A stretch of DNA of 64,000 bases, taken from assembly GCF_036850765.1 (NCBI RefSeq), contig NC_089495.1, forward strand, positions 67,494,410 through 67,558,409, given 5' to 3'. Source of the stretch: Saccopteryx bilineata. Its lineage: Eukaryota > Chordata > Mammalia > Chiroptera > Emballonuridae. A program made the translations under genes and the position numbers. Within the stretch, counting starts at the first letter, position 1, and every line of letters begins with the position of its first letter. Below the pieces are notes generated by a model. That model was not told the DNA's origin. It saw nothing but the letters and a program-made list of their open reading frames with translations, and searched no databases. Shown here piece after piece: positions 10,971 through 21,999 of this stretch.

Positions 10971-10972
10971 TA

Positions 10973-11864
10973 TTGTTATCTTTTTTTCTCATATCACCAA
11001 ACTCATTGTTTATTTCAGTCAAGTTTATGCTCCAAAGAGTGATTGCTAAATGAATATATATGTTACAATCAACTTTTTTTCTAAATACTGTAAAACTTTA
11101 ATCTTTTATTTTCATTGGCATTTAGGGACCTATAGGCAGTGAAAGTTTAAAATATTTCTCGGGTGATTAACTTAAGGATTTTATAAGGTCTGTATTTCAT
11201 TGAACACATGCATATTTTAAAATATATTATTGTTGCTGTTGAAAATGGGCCCTTGCAGTGTCAAGAGAATTTCAAAGGGCAGAGTGTAGAAGATGTTTAA
11301 GTGTAGTGGCAAGATTTATCAGGGTGAAAAGAAATAATATACCCTCCAGGATGTGAAGGGTGAGCAGGCTTCAGGAGCAACTGCTCTGAGATCCTTGATA
11401 GTTTTCCATATATTGATATTTTCTTGGTGTTCAGGAAACGATCAGGCTTTCTTTCAAAATGTACAACCTACTCCTTGGGTTTCCCATGTCTTGTTCTAGG
11501 CCCTTCTCTTAAAAATCCCTTTTCAGAACCTTCTCAGTTTCATGCTCTTATCCAATCTGAATGTTTTCATAGGCTAAACTCCAACCCATTATGTCACCAT
11601 TCTGGTTTTTACTGTATGCCCCAAAGATCTGCTGTGTTATCTGGCTTCTACTGTACATGTGCCTAGCAAAGGAATTTCCCTTGTCATTTTCATTCCTCCC
11701 ATCATAATCCAAGCTAATGACAGGTAGTCCATTTTTTCTGTCCACTTCAGATGTTAGTCCCCTCAGCAGAGAATGTGGTGGTCCCCTTGGGAAACTGTGA
11801 ATGCTGTGGCTTCCTAGTGGATCTAGCTTAAAGTCTGATTTACCTGCCCAGTGAATCAGATTTT
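10973..11864. other. Unique sequence, nothing recognised
   Basis: An 80-codon plus frame (11424-11666) and a 65-codon minus frame overlap here, but neither shows a domain. The composition at 11420-11830 is more balanced than the flanks, and an old repeat cannot be excluded. Confidence 0.45.
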
Positions 11865-12570
11865 CTTTAAAAAAGATTTTATTTACTGATTTCTGTAGAG
11901 AGAAGAGAGAAAGAGAGGAAAAAGGAGAGAAAGGGAGAGAGCAGGAAGCATCAACTCATAGTACAAATATTGATAGACTTACGACCTATGCAACTTAGAA
12001 CCATTCGACTTTACCACCACAATCACTAGCCACGACTGCTCCACATCTGGCAGCTCAGCGTTGTCCAGATGGGTGTATGACAGTGCGGACCAGCTTCTGG
12101 CAGCACTACCATCTCCGTGTGCACCATTTCAACTGTCATCCCAGACTCGGTACAGCAATTTGTGTTTTGTGTCTTGGATATTTTTTATCAAACTCTTCCT
12201 AAGATATCTACCAAGAGGAAATTGTCTTTGCAAATATTAAACCAGTTGTACTGGTAATGCAGTGTTTTACTTAAACCTGATGAATGTAAAAATAAAAAAC
12301 AAAAATGGTGTAAAGATGATACAAATGGCATAAAATAAACAAAGAAAATTATAATATATAAAAATGATGAAAGAAAATTATGATAAAGTATGACTTAAAG
12401 ATTTTTATAACATAATTTCACAGTACTGTACATATAGTCTACTCAGTTTACTACCAAATCATGTTACGACCAGTCTGTCGGAACCAATCATGGTCGTAAG
12501 TAGAGCACTAGCTATAGTTGGGTTCTCATATGTGTCTTGACAGAGCAAGTTTGGAGTTTCAACCTGCAAT
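11865..12570 (-). mobile_element. Bat tRNA-derived SINE, minus strand, split by a Tigger element
   Basis: The left piece (11865-11970) has the purine-rich GAGAGAAGAGAGAAAGAGAGG block and GCATCAACTCATAGT typical of the SINE 3' half on the minus strand. The right piece (12515-12570) resumes with AGTTGGGTTCTCATATGTGTCTTGACAGAG, the next part of the same SINE type (compare 36544-36918). The DNA between them is a Tigger-like transposon. The head is decayed. Confidence 0.65.
11977..12505 (+). mobile_element. Tigger/pogo-like DNA transposon inside a SINE
   Basis: The ends carry inverted ACTTACGACC / GGTCGTAAGT motifs (11977-11986 region and 12492-12501). The inside contains CACCATTTCAACTGTCATCCC and a remnant of a transposase start: a frame reading about STKRKLSL at ~12205-12230, with ATA where the initiator ATG would stand. 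The rest of the transposase is deleted. Exact ends and TA duplication are uncertain because both borders lie in decayed SINE sequence. Confidence 0.7.
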
Positions 12571-15068
12571 AATAGCATGAATCAGGCTTAATGTCCAATT
12601 CAGCTTCCTATTGAATCAAGCTTAACATCTGATTTCATTTGTTCTGTTCCTTAACTAGCTACCTACACTGACATTATGATATATTAAACTTTAATAAATC
12701 ATCATCTGTTTACAATGAATCTGTATTAAGCAGAGATAATGAACAAAATAGATATATAATTATGTTGTTATATTTGTGAATTTAGATGAAAGACACTTCT
12801 CATTAGGATCACCCTCAGTTCACCTTAATATAATTGTAACTTTTAAAACTTAGCTCTTTATTTATGTTATCCTGCTATTCTTCTGGATTCACTGAGGAAA
12901 TTACAAAGAGGTATAAAACTTTTTTCTTGTCATAACTAGGGTTTTGTGGCTTAATTATAATTCTTTTACCTTTCACTTGGAAGCCACCAGAGATTCAGAA
13001 ACAGACAGCTCCTAGGTATAAACCTTTGGGGGTAAAGAGAGTGGAAACTTGCCTTCAAATTATCTCCAATCCTAGGTGCTAGTGGATTTTGTGAAGAAGA
13101 AATGTTCCATATATGCCATAGTAGGTTAAAAATCTTTTGTCTATCAATACTAAATAGTCTAGTTTTTCCTAATGTGAAAGCCTGTTTGTGCTTTACACTT
13201 TCAAAACTCGGTTTTATTTCACTCCTTTAATGAAGTACTCACAATTCTTTATATCTCCCTTTAAATCACTAAGCTTGCTGAACTCTTTTTTTGCTGATGT
13301 TTACTTGCTCATTTCAAAAATATGTTTGCCTCATTTGTTCAGTCAGAATTTCTTCTTCCTTTCTTCCTTTTTCCCCCACTTTCCCTCTCACACTTCCTTG
13401 TTTTAAAAAAACGAATCATTGTGCATCAAAATGTGCTGGCCTTCAGTGAACTCTCAATTAGACACATATGAAAAAAATTATTCAGGTACCCATATTAAAG
13501 GGTTTTATATCCTAAGGGTTAATCCATCATCTATATAAGGTATTTCCTTCCTTGGAAAGGGTAATTAAAACATTTTTAGTATTATAAAATATGGTTAGTA
13601 TTATAAAATATTTTAGCACTATAAAAATGTATTGTATAAGGCTCAGTTGTGTGAATGAAAAGCTATGACAGACACTTCTGTGAGCCCTTCTCTACCTAGG
13701 ACAAACAATTTCATATATTTTCCTTCTTATATTCTCTCTTTCCATTCCAATAAATTCTTTCATTGATTTAAAGTTGTCAAAAACAGTTACAGATTCAAAA
13801 TTCTTTTAGACCTTCTTTACTACTTATTCTGATGAGTTTATACTTTGAAGCTTCAAGTTTTTACTGCCTTCTGGAGAAAATTTTATTAATGAATATCTAC
13901 CTGATTCAGTGTTAGGGTGGCTTTTAATCTGTCTAGGACATATATGTATTTTATGTACAAATGGTGTATGACACTGACTCTGTCATGTACCTTCACTTTT
14001 TAGACAGTTTATTATCACAGATAAATCCATGCAGACATGACGTATTTATTTGCCAATGCACCTCAAGTCTGATAATATTTTACATATTTAAGGGATTGCT
14101 GAACTGAAATGAAAACTGGAAATGGTAAAGTAGTTTCTCTGTCTCAAAGACATTCTCAGACTTTATGTTGACCATCTCACATATCCTTTACTTCTTTACT
14201 TTTTCTCCTTTGAGAATCTCCTTGAGAAACAGAGACAGGGGTCTAGCATGAGCCACCACTTCTCACTTTCAGCCCCTGTCTCTAAATTCTCAATTGTATT
14301 CATCACTTTCATGTTCAAAGGGATATGTAACTTTCCACTGTGGGTGAAGGAAGGCAGATAGACAATTGACCTTAACACTTTCCTTCAAATCTCTTATCTG
14401 TTTGACCAAGGTATAAATATACTACACTAGGAATTATGGACTATCTTAATTTAGAAATTAAAAATGAGGTTCTTGCCACTGGTTCTCAGGAAAATGGGAG
14501 ACCCCATTGTCTGACATGTTGGTGGGGGAAGGCTGAAAGAATGACAGTAAGGGAGTATGTAGATATAGCTTGATTTCTCAAGTAATCAATTTACCACAAA
14601 TTAATATTCCAAATATATCTTTCTACACCTGCTTGTTAATTTAGACTTTATAATCAGTATTTCTCCTACTCTTAAAGTGCTGTTGATTTTTTCCCTTCTC
14701 CCAGCAAGGTTCTGCTCTGAACATCTGCTTACTTATTCTAAAATCTGTAATAAATTCACCCTTTGCTGATTATTTTGGATGGTTTCAAACTCCACCCCTG
14801 CAACCCAATCTTCATATTGACTTATTTCCTCCTCAACACATGATTGGTATTCTGTAATAGTGACTCAAAAACTAGAATATAATCTGAAGGACAAATATTT
14901 TTTTTCTCTCATGATAAGAATATTTTGGCATAAGTAGTTTAAACTACAGTGAGAATTTAGTAATATTTTTAAATATTTTGCAGTCCCAATCCATAGGTCT
15001 TTATTCCTTAATATGTATACCTCAAAGAATCTTGTCTATTGCCACAAATAACAGTTTGTAATGTCATT
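12571..15068. other. AT-rich unique sequence, nothing recognised
   Basis: 2.5 kb without a recognisable gene or repeat boundary. The largest frames (72 codons at 13188-13406, 60 codons at 14196-14378) are low-complexity or featureless. Confidence 0.45.
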
Positions 15069-15097
15069 ATGCTGTCATATTTTTTTTATAATAAATT

Positions 15098-15103
15098 TTT
15101 ATT
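15098..15103 (-). promoter_or_regulatory. L1 polyadenylation signal AATAAA (minus)
   Basis: TTTATT on the plus strand reads AATAAA just upstream of the element's A-rich 3' end. Confidence 0.6.
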
Positions 15104-15353
15104 AATGGTAATGGGATGACATTAATAAATCAGGGTACATATATTCAAAGAAAACATGTCTAGGTTATTTTGTCATCAAATTATGTTGCAAACCCCTCGC
15201 CCAAAGTCAGATTGTCTTCCGCCACCCTCTATCTAGTTCTCTGTGCCCCTCCCCCTCCCCCTAACTCTCTCCCTCCCTCCCTCCCTCCCATGTCCTCCCT
15301 CCCCCCACCCTTGGTAGCCACCACACTCTTGTCCATGTCTCTTAGTCTCATTT

Positions 15354-17912
15354 TTATGTTCCACCAATGTATGGAATCATGTAGTTCTTGTTTTTTTCTG
15401 ATTTACTTATTTCACTCCTTATAATGTTATCAAGATCCCACCATTTTGCTGTAAATGATCTGATGTCATCATTTCTTATGGCTGAGTAGTATTCCATAGT
15501 GTATATGTGCCACATCTTCTTTATCCAGTCTTCTATTGAAGGGCTTTTTGGTTGTTTCCATGTCTTGGCCACTGTGAACAGTGCTGCAATGAACATGGGG
15601 CTACATGTGTCTTCACGTATCAATGTTTCTGAGGTTTGGGGGTATATACCCAGTAGAGGGATTGCTGGGTCATAAGGTAGTTCTATTTGCAGTTTTTTGA
15701 GGAACCACCATACTTTCCTCCATAATGGTTGTACTACTTTACAGTCCCACCAACAGTGAATGAGGGTTCCTTTTTCTCCACAGCCTCTCCAACATTTGCT
15801 ATTACCCGTCTTGTTGATAATAGCTAATCTAACAGGAGTGAGATGGTATCTCATTGTAGTTTTGATTTGCATTTCTCTAATAACTAATAAAGCTGAGCAT
15901 CTTTTCATATATCTGTTGGCCATTTGTATCTCTTCCTGGGAGAAGTGTCTGTTCATGTCCTCTTCCCATTTTTTTATTGGATTGCTTGTTTGTTTGTTGT
16001 TGAGTTTTATGAGTTCTTTGTAAATTTTGGATATTAGGCCCTTATCTGAGCTGTCGTTTGAAAATATCAGTTCCCATATAGTTGGCTGTCTGTTTATTTT
16101 GATATCAGTTTCTCTTGCTGAGCAAAAACTTTTAATTCTGATGTAGTCCCATTCATTTATCTTTGCCTTCACTTCTCTTGCCATTGGAGTCAAGTTCATA
16201 AAATGTTCTTTAAAACCCAGGTCCATGATTTTAGTACCTATGTCTTCTTCTATGTACTTTATTGTTTCAGGTCTTATATTTAGGTCTTTGATCCATTTTG
16301 AATTAATTTTAGTACACGGGGACAGGCTGTAGTCGAGTTTCATTCTTTTGCATGTGGCTTTCCAGTTTTCCCAACACCATTTGTTGAAGAGGCTTTCTTT
16401 TCTCCATTGTGTGTTGTTGGCCCCTTTATCAAAGATTATTTGACCATATATATGTGGTTTTATTTCTGGGCTTTCTATTCTGTTCCATTGGTCTGAGTGT
16501 CTATTTTTCTGCCAATACCATGCTGTTTTGATTATCGTGGCCCTATAATATAGTTTAAAGTCAGGTATTGTAATGCCCCCAGCTTCATTCTTTTTCCTTA
16601 GGATTGTTTTGGCTATTCGGGGTTTTTTATAGTTCCATATAAATCTGATGACTTTTTGTTCCATTTCTTTAAAAAATCTCATAGGGATTTTGATGGGAAT
16701 TGCATTAAATTTGTATATTGCTTTAGGTAATATGGCCATTTTGATTATATTTATTCTTCCTATCCAAGAACAAGGAATATTTTTCCATCTCATTGTATCT
16801 TTTTCGATTTCCCTTAACAATGCTTTGTAATTTTCATTATATAGGTCCTTTACGTTCTTTGTTATGTTTATTCCTAGGTATTTTATTTTTTTTGTTGCAA
16901 TCGTGAAGGGGATTATTTTTTTGAGTTCGTTTTCTAATATTTCATTGTTGGCATATAGAAAGGCTATGGACTTTTGTATGTTAATTTTGTATCCTGCGAC
17001 CTTACTGTATTGGTTTATTGTTTCTAATAATCTTTTTGTGGAGTCCTTCGGGTTTTCGATGTATAGGATCATATCATCAGCAAAAAGTGATAGCTTTACT
17101 TCTTCTTTTCCGATATGGATGCCTTTTATTTCTTTGTCTTGTCTGATTGCTCTGGCCAGAACTTCTAGCACCACGTTGAATAAGAGTGGAGAGAGTGGAC
17201 AACCCTGTCTTGTTCCTGATTTAAGGTAGAAAGTCCTCAGTTTTATGCCGTTTAATAGGATGTTGGCTGATGGTTTATCATATATGGCCTTTATCATGTT
17301 GAGATATTTTCCTTCTATACCCATTTTGTTGAGAGTCTTAAACATAAAATTGTGTTGTATTTTATCAAAAGCCTTTTCTGCATCTATTGATAAGATCATG
17401 TGGTTTTTGTTCTTTGTTTTGTTGATATGGTGTATTACGTTAACCGTTTTGCGTATGTTGAACCATCCTTGAGATTCTGGGATGAATCCCACTTGATCAT
17501 GATGTATTATTTTTTTAATATGTTGTTGTATTCGGTTTGCCAGTATTTTGTTTAGTATTTTAGCATCTGTATTCATTAGAGATATTGGTCTGTAGTTTTC
17601 TTTCTTTGTGCCATCCTTGCCAGGTTTTGGTATGAGGGTTATGTTGACCTCATAAAATGTGTTTGGAAGTATTGCTTCTTCTTCAATTTTTTGGAAGACT
17701 TTGAGTAGAATAGGAACCAAGTCTTCTTTGAATGTTTGATAGAATTCACTAGTATAACCGTCTGGGCCTGGACTTTTATTTTTGGGGAGATTTTTAATAG
17801 TTTTTTCTATTTCCTCCCTGCTGATTGGTCTGTTTAGGCTTTCTGCTTCTTCATGACTCAGTCTAGGAAGGTTGTATTGTTCTAGGAATTTATCCATTTC
17901 TTCTAGATTATT
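15354..17912 (-). CDS. L1 ORF2 protein fragment, open reading frame (RT and C-terminal domains)
   Basis: From the first ATG at 17897 the frame runs 847 codons to a stop at 15354 with no interruption, and it stays open for the five codons back to the truncation point. It lacks the endonuclease domain and about the first third of a ~1275-residue ORF2p. Reverse transcriptase motifs are present: IDAEKAFD (residues 171-178), [14 protein letters not shown] (about 228-241) and the FADD catalytic site (272-275). The C-terminal Cys-rich motif CX3CX8HX4C-like (CWRGCGEK...HCWWDC) is at 702-719. Known role: target-primed reverse transcription of L1 RNA and, in trans, SINE RNA. Without a promoter or endonuclease this copy should be inactive. 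Confidence 0.93.
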   Translation of the reverse strand, partial: NNLEEMDKFLEQYNLPRLSHEEAESLNRPISREEIEKTIKNLPKNKSPGPDGYTSEFYQTFKEDLVPILLKVFQKIEEEAILPNTFYEVNITLIPKPGKDGTKKENYRPISLMNTDAKILNKILANRIQQHIKKIIHHDQVGFIPESQGWFNIRKTVNVIHHINKTKNKNHMILSIDAEKAFDKIQHNFMFKTLNKMGIEGKYLNMIKAIYDKPSANILLNGIKLRTFYLKSGTRQGCPLSPLLFNVVLEVLARAIRQDKEIKGIHIGKEEVKLSLFADDMILYIENPKDSTKRLLETINQYSKVAGYKINIQKSIAFLYANNEILENELKKIIPFTIATKKIKYLGINITKNVKDLYNENYKALLREIEKDTMRWKNIPCSWIGRINIIKMAILPKAIYKFNAIPIKIPMRFFKEMEQKVIRFIWNYKKPRIAKTILRKKNEAGGITIPDFKLYYRATIIKTAWYWQKNRHSDQWNRIESPEIKPHIYGQIIFDKGANNTQWRKESLFNKWCWENWKATCKRMKLDYSLSPCTKINSKWIKDLNIRPETIKYIEEDIGTKIMDLGFKEHFMNLTPMAREVKAKINEWDYIRIKSFCSARETDIKINRQPTIWELIFSNDSSDKGLISKIYKELIKLNNKQTSNPIKKWEEDMNRHFSQEEIQMANRYMKRCSALLVIREMQIKTTMRYHLTPVRLAIINKTGNSKCWRGCGEKGTLIHCWWDCKVVQPLWRKVWWFLKKLQIELPYDPAIPLLGIYPQTSETLIREDTCSPMFIAALFTVAKTWKQPKSPSIEDWIKKMWHIYTMEYYSAIRNDDIRSFTAKWWDLDNIIRSEISKSEKNKNYMIPYIGGT

Positions 17913-18274
17913 GATGCTGTCATATTTTTAAAATTTACTTTCTTCCATTTTTTATTTATATTTTATACTGTTACTTTTATGTTTCTTTTTTATTATTTAT
18001 GTATTTATTTATTTTTATTATTAAATTTAATGCAGTGACATTGATAAATCAGGGTACATATGTTGAGAGAAAACATCTCCAGATTATTTTGACATTTGAT
18101 TGTGCTGTATACTCCTCCCCCAAAGTCAAGTTGTCTTCTGTCACCTTCTATCTGGTTTTTTTTGTGCCCCTCCCCTCCCCCAACCCCTCTCTCCTTCCTC
18201 TCCCAATTCCCCCTTCCCCCATACCCCCACCCCTGTTGCCATCACATTCTTGTTCATGGTTCTGAGTCTCATTT

Positions 18275-18820
18275 TTATGTCCCATCTATGTATGGATTCA
18301 TATAGTTCTTGGTTTTTTCTGATTTACTTATTTCACTCTGTATAATGTTATCAAGGTCCATCCATGTTATTGTAAATGATCCGATGTCATCATTTCTTAT
18401 GGCTCAGTAGTATTCCATAGTATATATGTACCAAATTTTTTAATCCACTCATCCTCTGACAGTCACTTGGGCTGTTTCCAGACCTTCACTATTGTGAACA
18501 ATGCTGCCACAAACATGGGGGTGCATTTCTCCTCTTGGAGCCATTCTATGGTGTTCTTGGGGTATATTCCTAAAAGTGGAATAGCTGGGTCAAAAGGCAG
18601 TTTGATTTTCAGTTTTTTGAGGAATCTCCATACTGTTTTCCACAGTGGCTGCACTAGTCTGCATTCCCACCAGCAGTGCAGTAGGGTTTCCTTTTCTCCA
18701 CATCCTCACCAGCACTTATTTATTCTGTGTTGTTTTGTTGATGAGCACCATTCTGGCTGGTGTGAGGGGATATCTATCTCATTGTGGTTTTAATTTGCAT
18801 TTCTCTAATGGCTAGTGATC
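18275..18820 (-). pseudogene. L1 ORF2 C-terminal fragment
   Basis: This fragment begins at the [20 protein letters not shown] region and runs through a 63-codon open part (18463-18654, with [13 protein letters not shown] and [13 protein letters not shown]) to a stop at 18275 equivalent to the stop of the 15-kb copy. Stops and indels elsewhere show decay. It is joined directly to the endonuclease segment, so RT and most of the C-domain are missing. Confidence 0.88.
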
Positions 18821-19501
18821 AGAGAAAGTGCTTGATATGATTTCAATATTCTTAAATTTGTTGAGACCACTTTTGTGCCCTAACATGTGGTCTCTCCTAG
18901 AGAATGTACCATGAGCACTTGAAAAGAATGTATATTCTGCTGCTTAAGGGTGAAAGGTTCTGAAGATATCTATTAAATCGAGTTGATCTAGTGTGTCCAA
19001 TAAGTCTGCTGTTTCTTTGTTAATTTTCTTTCTTGAGGGTCTATCTAGTGATGTTAGTGGGGTATTGAAATCCCCTACTATTATAGTATTGCTGTTGATC
19101 TCGCCTTTTAAATCCATCAAAGTCTGCTTTATATATTTAGGTGCTCCTATATTAGGTGCATAGATATTTATAATAGTTATATCTTCCTGTTGGATTACTC
19201 CCTTTATCATTATGTAGTGACCTTCTTTATCTCTTACTATATCCTTTGTTTTAAAGTCCAATTTGTCTGATATAAGTATTGCTACCCCAGCTTTTTTTTC
19301 ATTTCCGTTTGCATGAAATGTTTTTTTCCATCCTTTTACCTTCAATCTATGTGTGTCTTTTGTTCTAAGGTGTGTCTCTTGTAGACAACATATGTATGGG
19401 TCCTGTTTTCTTATCCACGCAGCTACCCTATGTCTTTTGGTTGGATCATTTAATCCATTTACATTTAAGGTTATTATTAATATGTAGTTCTTTATTGCCA
19501 T
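18821..19501 (-). pseudogene. L1 ORF2 endonuclease domain fragment
   Basis: A 185-codon open frame from the ORF2 ATG at 19501 shows the APE-type endonuclease signature in order: LNVNGL (residues 12-17), QETH (about 41-44), NIYAPN and VGDFNTP. A stop follows FHP. The homologous frame then continues (AEYTFFSSAHGTFSR...) to a codon for SDH, where the sequence jumps to the ORF2 C-terminus. The domain is thus almost complete apart from one nonsense change. About 57 bases separate it from the ORF1 stop, normal for L1. Confidence 0.92.
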
Positions 19502-19558
19502 TTTATTCTTTAAAGCTGTATTCCTTTTTTACTATATTCTTTTCCCACTTTGATCTAT

Positions 19559-20852
19559 TTACAACAGGCCCCTTAACATTTCCTGCAGCATTGGTTTGGT
19601 TGTAATGAATTCCTTGAGTTGTTTTTTGTCTGGCAAGCTTTTTATTTCTCCTTTGATTTTAAATGATAGCCTTGCTGGATAAAGTAGTCTTGGTTGTAGG
19701 TTCTTGTTCTGCATTACTTTGAATATTTCTTGCCATTCCCTTCTGGCCTCAAGTGTTTCTGTTGAGAAATCGGATGTCATCCTTATGGGGGCTCCTTTGT
19801 AGGTGATAGCTTTTTTTTCTCTTGCAGCTTTTAACATTTTCTCTTTATTGCTTAGCTTTGGTATTTTAATTATGATGTGTCTTGGTGTAGGTTTCTTTGG
19901 GTTTCTCTTTAATGGAGTCCTCTGTGCTTCTTGAACTTGTGAGAGTTTCTCCTGCATTAATTTAGGGAAGTTTTCAGCTATGATATGATTGAACAAAGTC
20001 TCTATCCCTTGTTCTTTTTCTTCTTCTTCAGGAACCCCTATGATGCAGATGTTATTTCTCTTCATGTTGTCACAGAGCTCTCTAAGAGTTTCCTCAGACT
20101 TTTTGAGTCTCTTCTCTTTTTCTTCTCTGCTTTCATGCCTTCACTCCAGTTGTCCTCCAACTTGCTGATTCAATCCTCAGCTCTATCTAACCTGTTTTGT
20201 TTTTTTTTTTCTGAAGCTGGAAACGGGAAGAGACAGTCAGACAGACTCCCGCATGTACCCGACCGGGATCCACCCAGCACACTCACCAGGGGCGACGCTC
20301 TGCCCACTAGGGGGCGATGCTCTGCCCCTCCAGGGCTTCGCTTTGTGGTGACCAGAGCCACTCTAGCACCTGGGGCAGAGGCCAAGGAGCCATCCCCAGC
20401 GCCCAGGCCATCTTTGCTCCAATGGAGCCTCGGCTGCGGGAGGGGAAGAGAGAGACAGAGAGGAAGGAGGGGGGTGGGGGTGGAGAAGCAAATGGGCGCT
20501 TCTCCTATGTGCCCTGGCCGGGAATCGAACCCAGGTCCCCCGCACGCCAGGCTGATGCTCTACCGCTGAGCCAACCGGCCAGGGCCTCTAACCTGTTTTT
20601 AATTCCTTCCATTGTGCTCTTTATTTCTGATATTGTATTTGTCATCTCTGACTGATTCTTTTTTATACTTGCTATTTCTTTATTTAGGTTTTCATAATGA
20701 CCATCCACTTTTGTTCTAAGATCCCTAAGCATCCTTACAATCATTATTTTGAACTCTGCATCTGGAAGTTTGATTATTTCCATATCACTCAGTTCATCTC
20801 CTGAAGATTTTTCTTGTGCTTTCATTTGGATTGCACTATTTTGTCTTCTCAT
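19559..20852 (-). pseudogene. L1 ORF1 (RNA-binding chaperone), interrupted by a SINE
   Basis: The N-terminal part starts at 20852 and contains a heptad-rich region (LRDLRTKVDGHYENLNKEI onward) typical of the ORF1p coiled coil. It is broken by the SINE at 20199-20586. The C-terminal part includes LRELCDNMKRNN, IIGVPE (RRM region), RHIIIKIPK and the CTD motif YKGAPIRMTSDFS, ending at 19559. A frameshift lies between the SINE and 20100. Known role of intact ORF1p: trimeric RNA-binding protein packaging L1 RNA. Confidence 0.9.
20199..20586 (-). mobile_element. Rhin-type bat SINE, minus strand, 388 bp, 13-bp TSD
   Basis: TCTAACCTGTTTT occurs at 20186-20198 and 20587-20599. On the minus strand the head reads GGCCCTGGCCGGTTGGCTC, with A box TGGCTCAGCGG and B box GGTTCGATTCC, followed by the CTTCTCC and GGAGCAAAGATGGCC-like body and a poly-A tail (plus 20198-20210). 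Many CpGs survive (CCGGTTGG, GGCGACGCTC), showing youth. It lies in the coiled-coil part of L1 ORF1. Confidence 0.96.
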
Positions 20853-21770
20853 TGTCTGTTTGGGTGTTTTGTTTGTAGAGTTGGTTGAGTCTAGGCTTGG
20901 TGTTGTCTGCCTCCAGTTTTCAGTTGTGTTATTTCTAGGTCTTCTTGGGTTGGTATCAGCTATTATTTGTAATCCACTTTCAGATTTGGGCAGCTTTGAA
21001 GTTTTGATTTGTTTGTTTTCTTAACAGGTGATAGTCTCATTTACTCATCTCAGCAGGGGGATTCCTTGAATCTGTATCCGGAAATGCAATGGGTGTAACC
21101 TGAGATTCTGCAGGCCTCTTCCACCAACTAATCTCTCTGGGGGCAGGGTGTTTTCTCAGCTTCAGTAGGGGGAGGTGTATCTCAGATCTCCATGGAGACC
21201 TGAGTTACTGCCCCTCCTCCCCACTTCTTGTTTTCAGCTGTGTCTTTTTGCACTGATTGGAGCTGCAAAGATGTCTGGAGATCTCTGATCTGGAAGCAAT
21301 TCAGTACTGTTTTGTGGGGAAGGATTAGTCCCTCTCCCAGCTGTAGCCGCCTCCAGCACAGATGAGTCAGCTTTTTTTAGGTTGTCTCCTATATTTCTTA
21401 GCCCCTCACAGTCTGTCCCTCTCTCCCTCCTTTCCACTTGGGAAATAAGCATGTCTTTTCAACACACCTTACTCCCTGGTCACCAGGCAATTGGCTTTGA
21501 GCAGTATTTTCTGCTCTTTTCCCTGGAGTGAGATCCCCTCTGGGCTCTCAGCCTCACCCCCCCTCCTTTCCTGTAAGCAGAGGAGATTCAGGCGCTCCCT
21601 ACCAGGTTTGTTGTGCTTCTTCTTTGCTCCTTGGTTTTTGAGAGCTGTTCTTGTAGTCCAGAGTTGGTTTTTCATGCTGATTTTTCCTAAATTGATTTGT
21701 ATTCCAGTTTGGTGGTGAGAGCTGGGCATCTGTGTGTCTGCTAACTCTGCTGCCATCTTCAGGTCTCCTT
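20853..21770 (-). promoter_or_regulatory. L1 5' UTR (internal promoter region)
   Basis: About 918 bp between the TSD and the ORF1 start, GC-richer than the flanks. By family knowledge this contains the RNA polymerase II internal promoter. No tandem monomers are seen by eye, so it resembles the non-monomeric type of 5' UTR. Confidence 0.75.
21752..21759 (-). promoter_or_regulatory. YY1-like site at the L1 5' end
   Basis: GCCATCTT on the plus strand reads AAGATGGC on the minus strand, about 12 bases inside the element's first base. A YY1 site at this position directs accurate initiation in human L1. Function here is inferred from the motif and its position. Confidence 0.6.
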
Positions 21771-21999
21771 CTTTTATGTTTCTTATCAATTTAGTTTATT
21801 TTTCTTTTAACATAGAGTTTATTTTGAAGTATAATTCTTAATCTTATCTTGAAGTATGAATCTTATTTTAAAGTATTCAGTATAAATCAAAACACAAGAA
21901 AAAATTTATTTTATTTGTTTATTATGCCTGTCTTAATTGTATTGTTTTCAAAGAGCGTGCGCTTAAAAATTTTAGTTCTTTTGCTTGTTTGTTTTTGAT

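Larger units (their letters stand above)
15085..17913 (-). mobile_element. Young 5'-truncated LINE-1, 2829 bp, perfect 16-bp TSD
   Basis: The element is flanked by the identical 16-mer ATGCTGTCATATTTTT at 15069-15084 and 17914-17929. In element orientation the 5' duplicate is preceded by TTTT and begins AAAAA, which is the TTTT/AA cut site preferred by L1 endonuclease. The minus strand carries ORF2 from the RT domain onward, then a ~270-bp 3' UTR with a C-rich (plus strand) tract, AATAAA (plus 15098-15103) and an A-rich tail. The lack of decay in both TSD and reading frame shows a recent insertion. Confidence 0.97.
17988..21770 (-). mobile_element. LINE-1 with both ends, internal ORF2 deletion and SINE insertion; 14-bp TSD
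   Basis: The identical 14-mer CTTTTATGTTTCTT lies at 17974-17987 and 21771-21784. On the minus strand the order is 5' UTR (21770-20853), ORF1 (20852-19559, split by a SINE at 20199-20586), ORF2 endonuclease part (19501-18821), an abrupt junction, ORF2 last ~180 codons (18820-18275), 3' UTR and tail. Of 3783 bp, about 400 are the SINE and its TSD. Adding the missing ~2.7 kb of ORF2 gives ~6.1 kb, the size of a complete L1, so this was a full-length insertion with a deletion made before, during or after integration. Confidence 0.95.

Noticed and set aside
17988..18820. Idea that the 3' part of the second L1 is an independent truncated insertion
   Set aside because: The 14-bp TSD lies outside the whole 17988-21770 block, none lies at the 18820 junction, and the summed length fits one full L1 with a deletion.
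19985..20655. Plus-strand frames of 194 and 112 codons
   Set aside because: They run antisense through an L1 ORF1 and across an inserted SINE. No homology or start context supports them.
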